Positions 1 to 7,059 of a DNA stretch of 8,029 nucleotides are shown one piece after another. Where the stretch lies: positions 1 through 8,029 of the forward strand of contig CAIYFF010000345.1 of assembly GCA_903925435.1 (NCBI GenBank), written 5' to 3'. The first letter of the stretch is position 1, and each line of letters begins with the position of its first letter. The notes under the pieces are model-generated. The model worked only from the letters and a program-made list of their open reading frames with translations. It ran no database searches and was not told where the DNA came from. The position numbers and the translations under genes are program-made. This DNA is from an uncultured Planctomycetota bacterium (GTDB lineage: Bacteria; Planctomycetota; UBA1135; UBA2386).

Positions 1-1261
1 CTGGCATCCGCACGAACGCGAGGTCCTTGCCGAGGTCGCCGGTGACGCAGCCTGCGGTGCGAAGCAACCGACGGCACGTGTCGACGCGGCCGTCGCGGCG
101 GTTCTTGCCGAAGAACACGCCGACGAGGTCGTCGCGGTCGAGAGCATGGATGCGATCGCCGAGGCCTTCGAGATGCGCAGCGACTTGGAGCAGCAACTCG
201 CTCGACGGGTTGGCCCACTCCACGAAGTTGCGCTGGATCTGCAGGTCCTCTTCGCGCCACAGCAGTTCGCAGTAGGAAGCAAGGCCGTCGCGGCCTGCGC
301 GTCCGATCTCCTGGTAGTAGGCCTCCAGCGTGCGGGGGATCTGCCAGTGGAGGATCGCGCGGAGGTCGCTCTTGTCGACGCCCATGCCGAACGCGTTCGT
401 CGCGAGAATCAGCGCGTCCTTGCTCTGCTCGAACGCGCGCTGCTGCGTCTTGCGTTCGTGCGCCGACAGATCGCCGTGGTAGACGAGCGGTTTATGCCCG
501 CGCCGCTGCAGCATCGACTCGGTTCGCGCGAGGTCGCCGATCAGCGCGAAGTAGAGGATCGCCGGTCCGCCGGTGCGTTCGAGCACGGCTTCTGCGCGCG
601 CGAGTTTGTCTTCGTCGCTGTCGCACTCGCGCACCGACACGAACAAGTTCTCGCGCTCGATGCCGGTGTGGAACAGCGGGTCCTCCGTGAGGCCCAGCGT
701 GGTGCGCACGTCGTCCTGCACATCGGGCGTCGCGGTCGCGGTCAGCGCGAGGCACGGCGGGTTGCCCAATTCGCGCCGGATGACGCCGAGTTGAAGGTAG
801 TCGGGGCGGAAGTCGTGGCCCCAGTGACTCACGCAGTGCGCTTCGTCGATGGCGAGTCGCGCGATGCCGACGGACTTGGCCCAGGCCAAGAAGCCGGGCA
901 CGCGAAAGCGCTCCGGCGTCACGTAGAGCAGTCGGATCTCGCCGCGCGCTGCCTGCGCCATCCGCTCTTCGCGCTCGTGGCGTTCGCACAGGCTGTGCAC
1001 GCAGGCGGCGGGGATGCCCTTTCTGCGCAAACCTGCCACCTGATCCTCCATCAACGCGATCAACGGACTGATGACGAGCGTGAGGCCCGGCTGCATCAGC
1101 GCGGGCAGTTGATAGCAGAGCGACTTGCCTTCGCCGGTCGCCATCACGACGAGCGCGGAGCCGCCGCCGAGGAACCTGCGCACGACCGCCTCCTGCTCGC
1201 CGCGGAATGCGGCGAAGCCGAAGTGTCGCTGCAAGGCGTCGTGGAGCGGGTCGGTGGGCAT
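1..1261 (-). CDS. recQ: RecQ-family ATP-dependent DNA helicase (3' end beyond window)
   Basis: By family, this is a superfamily 2 3'-5' DNA helicase acting in recombination and replication-fork repair. The minus strand is open from the ATG at 1261 to the left edge (420 codons visible, C-terminus missing). Motifs by residue: motif 0-like FRGEQEAV at 19-26; Walker A ATGEGKS at 41-47; SPLIALMEDQV at 65-75; DEAH box with RecQ signature IDEAHCVSHWGHDFRPDY at 138-155; TATATP at 174-179; motif V ATNAFGMGVDK at 287-297; motif VI YYQEIGRAGRDG at 315-326. The Walker A has Ala and Glu where RecQ usually has Pro and Gly (PTGGGKS). After motif VI the four-cysteine zinc module of classical RecQ is not recognisable: only Cys396 and Cys405 occur in residues 335-420. 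In-frame ATGs at 1285 and 1291 are alternative starts; I chose 1261 because homology begins just after it, but no start has a clear ribosome-binding site. Family assignment is firm; the exact subfamily is inference. Confidence 0.95.
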   Translation of the reverse strand, partial: MPTDPLHDALQRHFGFAAFRGEQEAVVRRFLGGGSALVVMATGEGKSLCYQLPALMQPGLTLVISPLIALMEDQVAGLRRKGIPAACVHSLCERHEREERMAQAARGEIRLLYVTPERFRVPGFLAWAKSVGIARLAIDEAHCVSHWGHDFRPDYLQLGVIRRELGNPPCLALTATATPDVQDDVRTTLGLTEDPLFHTGIERENLFVSVRECDSDEDKLARAEAVLERTGGPAILYFALIGDLARTESMLQRRGHKPLVYHGDLSAHERKTQQRAFEQSKDALILATNAFGMGVDKSDLRAILHWQIPRTLEAYYQEIGRAGRDGLASYCELLWREEDLQIQRNFVEWANPSSELLLQVAAHLEGLGDRIHALDRDDLVGVFFGKNRRDGRVDTCRRLLRTAGCVTGDLGKDLAFVRMP

Positions 1262-1349
1262 CCGCGACAGACTACCCGCCAGCATGACCATCGAGGCAAG
1301 CGCCCGTCGCGATGGCGAAGCCCTGCGCCGCTGCCGTTAGTCTCCACGG
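1262..1349. other. divergent spacer between recQ and the MscS-like gene
   Basis: These 88 bases separate two genes that start in opposite directions, so both promoters should lie here or overlap the coding ends. I see no convincing -35/-10 pair and no strong inverted repeat. The two alternative in-frame ATGs of the recQ-type gene (1285 and 1291) fall inside it, so the true spacer may be only 58 bases. Confidence 0.4.
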
Positions 1350-2966
1350 ATGCGCATCGGTGGGTTGTTCCGCTTCGTGTTGGCTGCGTTCCTCGCGATC
1401 GCGGCAGTAAGAGCTCAATCCGACGGGTCGTCTGCAGCCTTGCGGCAGCAAGCGCTCGAAGCGCTCGAGCAGCAGATCCGCGACAACGAGGCGCAGCTAA
1501 AGGACGCGCTGCTGCAGCCGACGCGCGATGCTGCGCGCCTCGCGGAGCTGCGCGAGACCGATGCGCAACTGCGCGATCGTTTTGCGGCGCTGGCGAGCGG
1601 CTTCGACGTCGCGCAAGTTCGTTCCCCGAAAGTCTCGGACTACGAACTGCAGGGCGAGGTCACGCGACTGCTGAAGCCGCTGGTTCGCGCGCTGTCCGAT
1701 GCCACCGAGGCGCCGCGCCAGATCCAGGAACTGCAGGCGCAGCGCGAGCAGTTCCTGCAGCAACTCGCGGACGCGGAGCAAGTCGTGAAGGGGCTCGAGG
1801 ACACGCTGCGCGAGCAGACGGCGCGCGGCGCCGCCGCAGGCGTGCGACAGGAACTGGAGACCTCGATGAAGTCCTGGCGCAAGTTCGCGGAGGATCTTCG
1901 CGAAGAGGCGTTGGTGCTCGGCGCGCAGGTCGACGCGCTCGAACGAACGAGGGCACCCGTTGCCGAAACGGTCCGGAACGCAGTCGCCAACTTCGTGCGC
2001 CGCCGCGGTTTCAGCATCGTGCTCGCGCTCGGTAGCGCCGCGCTCGTCGTCGTGATTTTGCGGGCGCTGCATCGCGGGCTCGCACGTTTGGCGGCCAAGA
2101 GTCCGCGCAAGCTGCCGCTGCGGTTGTTCGAAGTCGCGTTCCAGGCGGTCGCCGTGATCGGCGCTGCGTTCGCAGTCGTGCTCGTCTTCTACTTGCGCGG
2201 CGACTTCGAACTGTTGGCGCTCGTGATCGTGTTCTTTCTCGGCCTCGGCTGGGCGCTGTCGCGTTCACTGCCGTCGTTGTTGGAGCAGTTGCGGCTCCTG
2301 TTCAACGCAGGCTCGGTTCGCGAAGGCGAGCGCGTGATCGTCGATGGCCTGCCATTCCGCGTCGAAGCGCTGCGGTTCTACAGCCGGCTCGCCAATCCAG
2401 AGTTGCAGGGCGGCGTGCTGCGGGTGCCGCTGCGCGATCTCGTCGGCAAGACGTCGCGCCGCTCGTCGCCGGACGAGCCATGGTTTGCGACACCGGCGGG
2501 GGATTGGGTGCTGTTTTCGAACTCGACCTACGGCTTCGTCGAGACCGCGACGCCCGAGCAGGTGGTCGTGCGCATCGACGGTGTGCCGCGGCACTATCGG
2601 ACCGTCGACTACTTGGCGCAGCAGCCCGCAAACCTCTCGCGTGGGTTCGTGCTGTATGTGCCGTTCGGCGTCGACTACCGCCATCAGAAGGACGCGACGA
2701 CGGAAGTTCCCGAACGGCTGCGCGCAGCGCTCGCCTCGGCGTTGCCTTCGATCCCAGGCGGCACGTTCGCGATCTCGATCGGCGTCGAGTTCCAGTCGGC
2801 CGCGGCGTCGTCGCTCGACCTGGTCGCGGTAGTCCGCTTCTCCGGTGAAGCCGCGTCGCACTACGGCACGCTGCGCCGCGCGATCGCCGCCACGCTCGTC
2901 GACGCTGCGACGCGGCATGACTTTGGGATCCCGTTTCCGCAGCTCACGCTGCATCGCGCCGACTGA
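1350..2966 (+). CDS. MscS-family mechanosensitive channel-like membrane protein with periplasmic coiled coil
   Basis: This is a 538-residue protein, much longer than minimal MscS because of an added N-terminal region, as in the larger MscK/MscM-type proteins. Residues 1-22 look like a signal peptide (hydrophobic 6-20, cleavage near AVRA|Q). Residues about 28-200 are a Gln/Glu/Arg/Leu-rich predicted coiled coil, expected to be periplasmic. Three hydrophobic segments follow at about 221-240, 259-282 and 286-304. The stretch after the third (LFNAGSVREGERVIVDG, 317-333) matches the MscS beta domain in position and style. The C-terminal DFGIPFPQLTLH (524-535) matches the closing motif of MscS proteins. 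The pore helix is poorer in the regular Gly/Ala pattern of E. coli MscS, and the usual VPN after the beta domain is replaced by VPLRDLVGKT (359-368). By family it would release solutes during osmotic downshock; gating is not shown here. The ATG at 1350 has no Shine-Dalgarno, but the signal peptide directly after it supports this start. Confidence 0.8.
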   Translation: MRIGGLFRFVLAAFLAIAAVRAQSDGSSAALRQQALEALEQQIRDNEAQLKDALLQPTRDAARLAELRETDAQLRDRFAALASGFDVAQVRSPKVSDYELQGEVTRLLKPLVRALSDATEAPRQIQELQAQREQFLQQLADAEQVVKGLEDTLREQTARGAAAGVRQELETSMKSWRKFAEDLREEALVLGAQVDALERTRAPVAETVRNAVANFVRRRGFSIVLALGSAALVVVILRALHRGLARLAAKSPRKLPLRLFEVAFQAVAVIGAAFAVVLVFYLRGDFELLALVIVFFLGLGWALSRSLPSLLEQLRLLFNAGSVREGERVIVDGLPFRVEALRFYSRLANPELQGGVLRVPLRDLVGKTSRRSSPDEPWFATPAGDWVLFSNSTYGFVETATPEQVVVRIDGVPRHYRTVDYLAQQPANLSRGFVLYVPFGVDYRHQKDATTEVPERLRAALASALPSIPGGTFAISIGVEFQSAAASSLDLVAVVRFSGEAASHYGTLRRAIAATLVDAATRHDFGIPFPQLTLHRAD

Positions 2967-2985
2967 GATTTTCTGCCGTCGTGTA

Positions 2986-3015
2986 ACCGAGTGGCGCTTT
3001 CTCGCACTACTCGGT
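2986..3015 (+). promoter_or_regulatory. stem-loop directly before the radC start codon
   Basis: ACCGAGT (2986-2992) pairs perfectly with ACTCGGT (3009-3015). A G-T wobble and a G-C pair extend the stem before a mismatch, leaving a pyrimidine-rich loop. The stem ends one base before the ATG at 3017 and begins 20 bases after the MscS-like stop. No T tract follows, so it is not a standard intrinsic terminator. It occupies the place where a Shine-Dalgarno would be. It could limit radC translation, act as a factor-dependent end of the upstream transcript, or be chance. The pairing is seen; the function is inference. Confidence 0.45.
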
Positions 3016-3016
3016 C

Positions 3017-3718
3017 ATGGCGAATGCAATCCTCCCAACCGACTCTAGAGACCTAGGCCGCTACGGCCCGCGCGAGCGCATCGTGCAGCTCGGCGAGATG
3101 CGGCTCTCCGACGCCGAGTGCCTCGCGCTCTTGTTGCGCACGGGCCAGCGCGGCGAGAGCGCAGAGCAAATGGCGCATCGGCTGCTGAAGAGCTACGGCG
3201 GCCTTGCTTCGCTTGCCGAGGCGCCGGTGCGCGAGATCGGCGCCGAGAAGGGCATCGGCCAAGCGCGCGCTGCTGCGCTCGGCGCCGCCTTTGGCATCGC
3301 CCGACGGCTCGCGGAAGTGCGCATGCGCCCAGGCTCCGCGGTTCGTTCCGGCCGCGACGTGGCGACGGTGGTGCGCGAGTCGGTGCGCGGGGCGCGACGG
3401 GAGACCTTCTTCGCGCTGTTGCTCGACGCGCGGCGGCGCATCCTGTCGATGCGAGTTGTCAGCCAGGGCAGCGCCGATTCGGCGCTCGTGCATCCACGAG
3501 AGGTGTTCTCGCCTGCGGTCCGCGAAGGCGCGTCCGCGATCGTCGTTGCGCACAACCATCCGAGCGGGGATCCGACGCCGAGTCCCGAGGACCGCGCGGT
3601 GACCGAGCGACTGCGGCGAGCGGGTCAGTTGCTCGGCATCGAGCTGCTCGACCATGTCGTAGTCGGCGACGATCGTTGCTTCAGCTTCGCCGAGGAGTCG
3701 TTCTTGCCGATCGTCTAG
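3017..3718 (+). CDS. radC: RadC-family JAMM/MPN-fold protein
   Basis: This 233-residue protein has the normal RadC length and layout. The N-terminal part contains the helix-hairpin-helix-like region with LSDAECLALLLRTGQRGESA (30-49) and the family pattern GGLASLAEA (61-69). The C-terminal MPN/JAB domain carries the metal-binding JAMM motif intact: His179 and His181 in AHNHPSGD, Ser189, Asp192, and the probable catalytic Glu162 in HPREVF. The family was first named for DNA repair, but that role is disputed and the biochemical function is not settled. The ATG at 3017 is the only reasonable start: the frame upstream closes with TAA at 2984-2986 and has no other start codon. A stem-loop replaces the usual ribosome-binding site. 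The TAG stop overlaps the rsmE stop on the other strand by four bases. Two CTAG palindromes (3045-3048, 3053-3056) lie in the first codons. Confidence 0.95.
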   Translation: MANAILPTDSRDLGRYGPRERIVQLGEMRLSDAECLALLLRTGQRGESAEQMAHRLLKSYGGLASLAEAPVREIGAEKGIGQARAAALGAAFGIARRLAEVRMRPGSAVRSGRDVATVVRESVRGARRETFFALLLDARRRILSMRVVSQGSADSALVHPREVFSPAVREGASAIVVAHNHPSGDPTPSPEDRAVTERLRRAGQLLGIELLDHVVVGDDRCFSFAEESFLPIV

Positions 3719-4428
3719 CTGCCGCCGGTGGCGTTGCGCATGGCAGCGAGCAGTAGCGCGCCAGCGCCGACCAGCGCGGCGGTTTCCGTGCGCAGCACGT
3801 GCGGGCCGAGCCCGATCGGCTGGAAGCCGCTCGCGATGGCCTGCGCGCGCTCTGCTTGCGTGAAGCCGCCTTCCGGCCCGACGAGCAGCACCGCCGCATT
3901 GCCGGGCACTGCAGCGGGGCACGGCTTGCCATCGCCATCGGCGAGCAGCCTTAGCGTTGGCAGTTCTTGCGCCGCGAGGAAGTCCGAGAACTCGGTGACC
4001 TCGCGCACTTCGGGCAGCCATGCGCGGTCGCACTGTCCAGCAGCGGAGCGCACGAGCTTCTCCCAGCGGTCGCGGCGGCCGCCTTGGGGGCGCGTGCGTT
4101 CGGTCCACAGCGGCCAGAACACCGAGACGCCTGCCTCGGTGCCGTGCTCGAACAGCCAATCGGCGCGAGTCCACTTCGGTGGCGCAAACGCGATGTGCAG
4201 TCGGAACGAGTCCGGTTGCACGCTGCGCGCTTCGCTCGCGCGGATCGCGACCTTGCCGCCGCCGCTGCGTTCGACGGTCGCGGAGCACTCGTTGCCTTTG
4301 CCGTCGCAGAGCACGAGGTCGTCGCCAGGTCGCATGCGCAACACCGTGGCCAGGTGGTGGGCGACCTCGCCCACGAGGATCGCGCCGCCTTGCTGTGGCA
4401 ATGAATCGACGAAGTAACGCCTGGCCAT
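3715..4428 (-). CDS. rsmE: 16S rRNA (uracil(1498)-N(3))-methyltransferase RsmE
   Basis: This enzyme methylates U1498 of 16S rRNA on the assembled 30S subunit using S-adenosylmethionine. The 237-residue length is typical. Residues 1-70 form the PUA-like RNA-binding domain, with the family pattern VAHHLATVLRMRPGD at 22-36. Residues about 73-237 form the SPOUT knot domain: FAPPKWTRADWLFEHGTEAGV at 81-101, SerThr-type ERTRP region at 110-114, VGPEGGFTQAE at 183-193, and the cofactor-binding knot LGPHVLRTETAAL at 207-219. The gene starts 21 bases after the stop of the Ski2-type helicase gene on the same strand, so co-transcription is likely. No Shine-Dalgarno is visible in that gap, which suggests coupled or weak initiation. 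It is tail-to-tail with radC, the two TAG stops lying on opposite strands of one CTAG (3715-3718). Confidence 0.96.
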   Translation of the reverse strand: MARRYFVDSLPQQGGAILVGEVAHHLATVLRMRPGDDLVLCDGKGNECSATVERSGGGKVAIRASEARSVQPDSFRLHIAFAPPKWTRADWLFEHGTEAGVSVFWPLWTERTRPQGGRRDRWEKLVRSAAGQCDRAWLPEVREVTEFSDFLAAQELPTLRLLADGDGKPCPAAVPGNAAVLLVGPEGGFTQAERAQAIASGFQPIGLGPHVLRTETAALVGAGALLLAAMRNATGGS

Positions 4429-4449
4429 GCTGCGGACGGTAGCGGCAGG

Positions 4450-6492
4450 CTAGCCGAGTTCGAACTGCCGCTTCGCGTCGACGACGTCGCGATTGATCGC
4501 GACGATCGCTTCTTCGAGGCGCGCGCCGAGGACTTCGCCCTTGCCGACGACGACGCGCAATTGCCGCATCATCTGGATGACCATGCGCAACGTGCGGACC
4601 ACGTCGCCCGCATCGCTGCGCGCAAGGTGTTCGAGTTCTTCGACCGAGCAGCCGCGGCTCCACGCGTCGACCGCGGGGCCGATGCCCCAGTCGGGCAACT
4701 TGATGGGGTTGCGCACGCCATGCAGCGTCTCGACCGCGCAGAAGCTCTGCACCGCGTCGTTGACGCGCGCCATCATCGGGCCGAGTTCGCGCCGGTAGCC
4801 CCGAAGTTCGGCGCTGCGCCGCTCCTGATGGATCAGCGCTGCGAACGTGACGGCGAGCTGGTGGATGTCCATGCCCTCGAGCGCGCCGCGGAACAGGATC
4901 TCGGTGGCTTGGATCTCGTAGCCGTTGATCTTCTGCGCGAGCTTGCCGCGCGGCAGCAGGCCATCGTCGCCGAGGTAGCCAGCTTCGCGCAGGATGTGGA
5001 TGCGGCTCAGCAGCGCCGCGCGCGCAGCCTGACGCTTCTTCTCGCGCGCAGCTGCCGAGCCCTTCGCCGCCTGGAACGCAGCGAAGCTCCTGTCATATGC
5101 GTCGAGCACCTTGCCACCCATGTGGGCGTAGAGGTTGAGGATCGTCGAATACGACAGGTTGAACTTCGACGTGATCGGTTCGACCTTGCTGCCGTGGTAG
5201 CGCGACAGGGGCGCTTCGTAGAGGTCTTCGTCTTCGAGGATCGAGACCACGAGCCCGCTCTCGTCGAGACCTTGGCGGCCCGCGCGACCCGCCATCTGCA
5301 TGTAGTCGCGCGCGCGCATGTAGTCCATCTGCACGCCGTCGAACTTGCGGAGCAAGTCGAACACCACGGTGCGCGCGGGCATGTTGATGCCGAGTGCGAA
5401 CGTCTCCGTCGTGAACAGCAGCTTCAGCAATCCAGACGTGAACAGGCGCTCCACGATCTCCTTGTGGATCGGCAGCATGCCTGCGTGGTGGTAGCCCGTG
5501 CCCTGCATCGCGCGGCCGAGGATGCTGAGCAGCGCTGCGTCGCCTTCGGGTGACAACTCGAAGCGCTCGCACACTTCGTAGAACATCGCTTCGATCCGCG
5601 CGCGCTCGGTGCGATCGAGCAAACGCCGGTTCATGTTGCGCTCGGCTTTGATCTCGCACTCCTTGCGCGAGAAGCAGAAGTAGAGGATCGGCAACAGTTG
5701 GCGGTGCTGCAGTTCGTCGAGCAGCAGCATGTAGGGGCGCGGTCCGATCGACAGGCTCCGGCCTTGCTTGCGCTCGCGCTTGTCGCCCCAGCGCGAACGC
5801 TCGCGCTCGCGGCGCCCTTCGCGGCCGCCATGGCGCTTGTCGCGCAGCAGCGCGCGCTCGTGGAACTGCACTGCGTTCTTTCGCTGCGCCAGTTGGAACA
5901 CGCCGGCGTCCTGGTGGTAGAGCCGGTGGGACAGCGGCACGGGTCGCTTGTCGTGCTCGATCACGGCGAGGTCCTGGGGCCTCGTCTCCTGGATCCAGCG
6001 GCCGAACTCGTCGAGGTTGTCGATCGTCGCCGACAGGCAGACGAAGCGGACGTGGTCCGGCGCGAAGATCAGCGACTCTTCCCAGACCGTGCCGCGTTCT
6101 GGGTCGTCGAGGAAGTGGATCTCGTCGAAGATCGCGAAGTCCGTGTCGGCGAAGCGCTGCGGGTCCTCGAACACCGCGTTGCGGAAGATCTCGGTCGTCA
6201 TGATGACGAGCGGAGCGTCTGCGTTGAGCGTCAGGTCGCCGGTCATCAACCCGACGTCGAGCCCATCCTGCTTGAAGTCGCGGAACTTCTGGTTGGACAG
6301 CGCCTTGATCGGGCTCGTGTAGATCGCGCGGCGGCCCTTCTTGACGGCTTGCTCGATTGCATACTCGGCGACCAGCGTCTTGCCGGAGCCGGTCGGGGCG
6401 GACAGAAGCACATTCTTCCCAGCCTCGATCGCCTCGGCGGCGCGCACCTGGAAGGCGTTGAGCGTGTAGCCCTTGAACTGCTTGCCGGACAC
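4450..6492 (-). CDS. Ski2/Mtr4-type DEIH-box RNA helicase with DSHCT-like C-terminus
   Basis: Counted from the GTG at 6492 this is 680 residues. The superfamily 2 motifs of the Ski2/Mtr4/HelY group are complete: SAPTGSGKT (31-39), SPIKALSNQKFRDF (60-73), GLMTGD (81-86), TTEIFRN (99-105), FDEIH (122-126), LSATI (153-157), TETFALGINMPARTVVFD (362-379) and QMAGRAGRQG (399-408). Residues about 540-680 resemble the DSHCT region that packs on the core (AVDAWSRGCSVEELEHL, RTLRMVIQMMRQL). The long KOW arch of eukaryotic Mtr4 is not evident. An Arg/Glu/Lys-rich stretch at 219-245 interrupts the region between the two RecA folds. By family it unwinds structured RNA for degradation or processing; the bacterial substrate is unknown. 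The frame stays open to an ATG at 6768, but those 92 extra residues are compositionally shadow-like. GTG 6492 or TTG 6510 fits the homology best; neither has a clear ribosome-binding site. rsmE follows in the same direction after 21 bases. Confidence 0.92.
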   Translation of the reverse strand: MSGKQFKGYTLNAFQVRAAEAIEAGKNVLLSAPTGSGKTLVAEYAIEQAVKKGRRAIYTSPIKALSNQKFRDFKQDGLDVGLMTGDLTLNADAPLVIMTTEIFRNAVFEDPQRFADTDFAIFDEIHFLDDPERGTVWEESLIFAPDHVRFVCLSATIDNLDEFGRWIQETRPQDLAVIEHDKRPVPLSHRLYHQDAGVFQLAQRKNAVQFHERALLRDKRHGGREGRRERERSRWGDKRERKQGRSLSIGPRPYMLLLDELQHRQLLPILYFCFSRKECEIKAERNMNRRLLDRTERARIEAMFYEVCERFELSPEGDAALLSILGRAMQGTGYHHAGMLPIHKEIVERLFTSGLLKLLFTTETFALGINMPARTVVFDLLRKFDGVQMDYMRARDYMQMAGRAGRQGLDESGLVVSILEDEDLYEAPLSRYHGSKVEPITSKFNLSYSTILNLYAHMGGKVLDAYDRSFAAFQAAKGSAAAREKKRQAARAALLSRIHILREAGYLGDDGLLPRGKLAQKINGYEIQATEILFRGALEGMDIHQLAVTFAALIHQERRSAELRGYRRELGPMMARVNDAVQSFCAVETLHGVRNPIKLPDWGIGPAVDAWSRGCSVEELEHLARSDAGDVVRTLRMVIQMMRQLRVVVGKGEVLGARLEEAIVAINRDVVDAKRQFELG

Positions 6493-6690
6493 AGGGCGAC
6501 ATGCTGGCAAATGGCTGCCGCAATGGGAACCGCCATGTCCGACATCCGACGAAGTCGTGCAGCGGTCCGATGGGTTGGCAGGGCGTGTCGGGGAGGCTCC
6601 AAGCCTTCGCCGTGCAGAATGCGGCGCGCCGTCCCAACGCGAGAATCCCGCGGCTCTGCGCTGGCGCAGGCACCTCTCGTCGTTATCTTC

Positions 6691-6717
6691 CGCCCCGCTC
6701 CGCTTGGTCGCGGGGCG
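6691..6717 (+). promoter_or_regulatory. GC-rich leader hairpin upstream of the 84-residue gene
   Basis: CGCCCCGC (6691-6698) and GCGGGGCG (6710-6717) form a perfect 8-base stem with an 11-base loop. It is followed by CGTTT, too short for a normal U tract. It lies 71 bases before the ATG at 6789 and would be in the 5' leader if transcription starts just upstream. It may be a leader structure, a weak attenuator, or on the other strand a feature upstream of the helicase. The pairing is certain; the role is not known. Confidence 0.45.
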
Positions 6718-6771
6718 CGTTTCGCAACCGGTCATACACCTCTGTCGCGCTCGCGCGGCACAACCCACCCG

Positions 6772-6779
6772 CAGAAGAG
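6772..6779 (+). promoter_or_regulatory. ribosome-binding site of the 84-residue gene
   Basis: CAGAAGAG followed by A forms a purine-rich Shine-Dalgarno-like run, with 9 bases between 6779 and the ATG at 6789. The same eight bases occur before the FtsQ-like gene. It fixes 6789 as the start in preference to the longer open frame reaching upstream. Confidence 0.6.
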
Positions 6780-6788
6780 ATCGAAACC

Positions 6789-7043
6789 ATGGAAGGCAAG
6801 AGCGAGATCAACATCGGCAAGTACGTGAGCCGTCGTCTGTCCCAGGTGAAGGTGCTGTCGCGCCTCCTGGAGACCGAACTGGAGTCGGCCAAGGGCGGCC
6901 GTGAGATCACGATGGATCGCAACGTCGTCGAGCAAGTTCTCGACGTGCTGGAGATCTTCGTCGAAGACTGCGACTCGGTCACCGGCGGCCTGAATGCCCG
7001 CAAGATGTCCGAGCAGAAGCCGACGGTCGCGCGCCTCAACTGA
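6789..7043 (+). CDS. unrecognised 84-residue helical protein
   Basis: I do not recognise a family. The protein is soluble-looking, without signal peptide, membrane segment or paired cysteines (single Cys61). Two amphipathic helices are likely: about 7-35 (YVSRRLSQVKVLSRLLETEL with hydrophobic spacing suited to coiled-coil packing) and 42-64 (DRNVVEQVLDVLEIFVEDCD), joined by a short KGGRE turn. The tail 65-84 is polar and probably flexible. Codon use is cleaner than in neighbours: mostly AAG, GAG, ATC, CTG/CTC and several CGT arginines. Together with a good ribosome-binding site this suggests strong expression. The start is set by that site; the same frame stays open upstream to 6501 but its translation there looks random. 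A long hairpin follows 16 bases after the stop, and an FtsQ-like gene lies 185 bases downstream. It could be a small structural or adaptor protein; no function is claimed. Confidence 0.8.
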   Translation: MEGKSEINIGKYVSRRLSQVKVLSRLLETELESAKGGREITMDRNVVEQVLDVLEIFVEDCDSVTGGLNARKMSEQKPTVARLN

Positions 7044-7059
7044 TCGCGCAGGATGGATT

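Larger units (their letters stand above)
6493..6788. other. divergent spacer between the Ski2-type helicase and the 84-residue gene
   Basis: No gene is supported in these 296 bases. They should hold the start region of the leftward helicase/rsmE unit and the promoter and leader of the rightward small gene. I see several inverted repeats: a 7-pair hairpin at 6592-6608 (one G-T pair, 3-base loop), a short palindrome CTGCG/CGCAG at 6656-6669, and an 8-pair GC-rich hairpin at 6691-6717. No clear sigma-70 promoter could be picked. The helicase frame and the small-gene frame both remain open through parts of this stretch, but their translations look like non-coding GC-rich sequence. Confidence 0.6.

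Noticed and set aside
146..2035. 629-codon open frame on the plus strand across recQ and the start of the MscS-like gene
   Set aside because: It runs antisense to clear RecQ motifs and then out of frame with the MscS-like gene. The translation is Arg/Ala-rich with no family pattern, as expected of a GC-rich shadow frame.
3045..3056. Two CTAG palindromes close together at the start of radC
   Set aside because: CTAG is rare in many bacteria, and four were noticed in the window (3045, 3053, 3715, 4450). Two of them simply contain TAG stop codons, and no repeat or site structure links them.
3053..4663. 536-codon minus-strand open frame across radC, rsmE and the helicase end
   Set aside because: It overlaps three well-supported genes in another frame, and its translation is extremely Arg-rich and low in complexity.
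5093..6673. 526-codon minus-strand open frame inside the helicase
   Set aside because: It is a different frame of the same strand as the helicase, without motifs. The helicase frame carries every conserved motif.
6683..6688. TTATCT as a possible -10 element for the small gene
   Set aside because: No matching -35 element lies 16-18 bases upstream, and a single weak hexamer in GC-rich DNA is not enough.
6493..6768. N-terminal extension of the helicase to an ATG at 6768 (772 residues)
   Set aside because: The 92 added residues are Arg/Ser/Cys-rich without homology and would run to within 20 bases of the small gene's start. Conserved sequence begins right after the GTG at 6492.
6501..6788. N-terminal extension of the 84-residue gene to an ATG at 6501
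   Set aside because: The upstream translation looks random and overlaps the leader hairpin, and a good ribosome-binding site lies directly before 6789.
5698..6828. 376-codon plus-strand open frame antisense to the helicase
   Set aside because: It mirrors conserved helicase motifs on the other strand and shows no recognisable domain.
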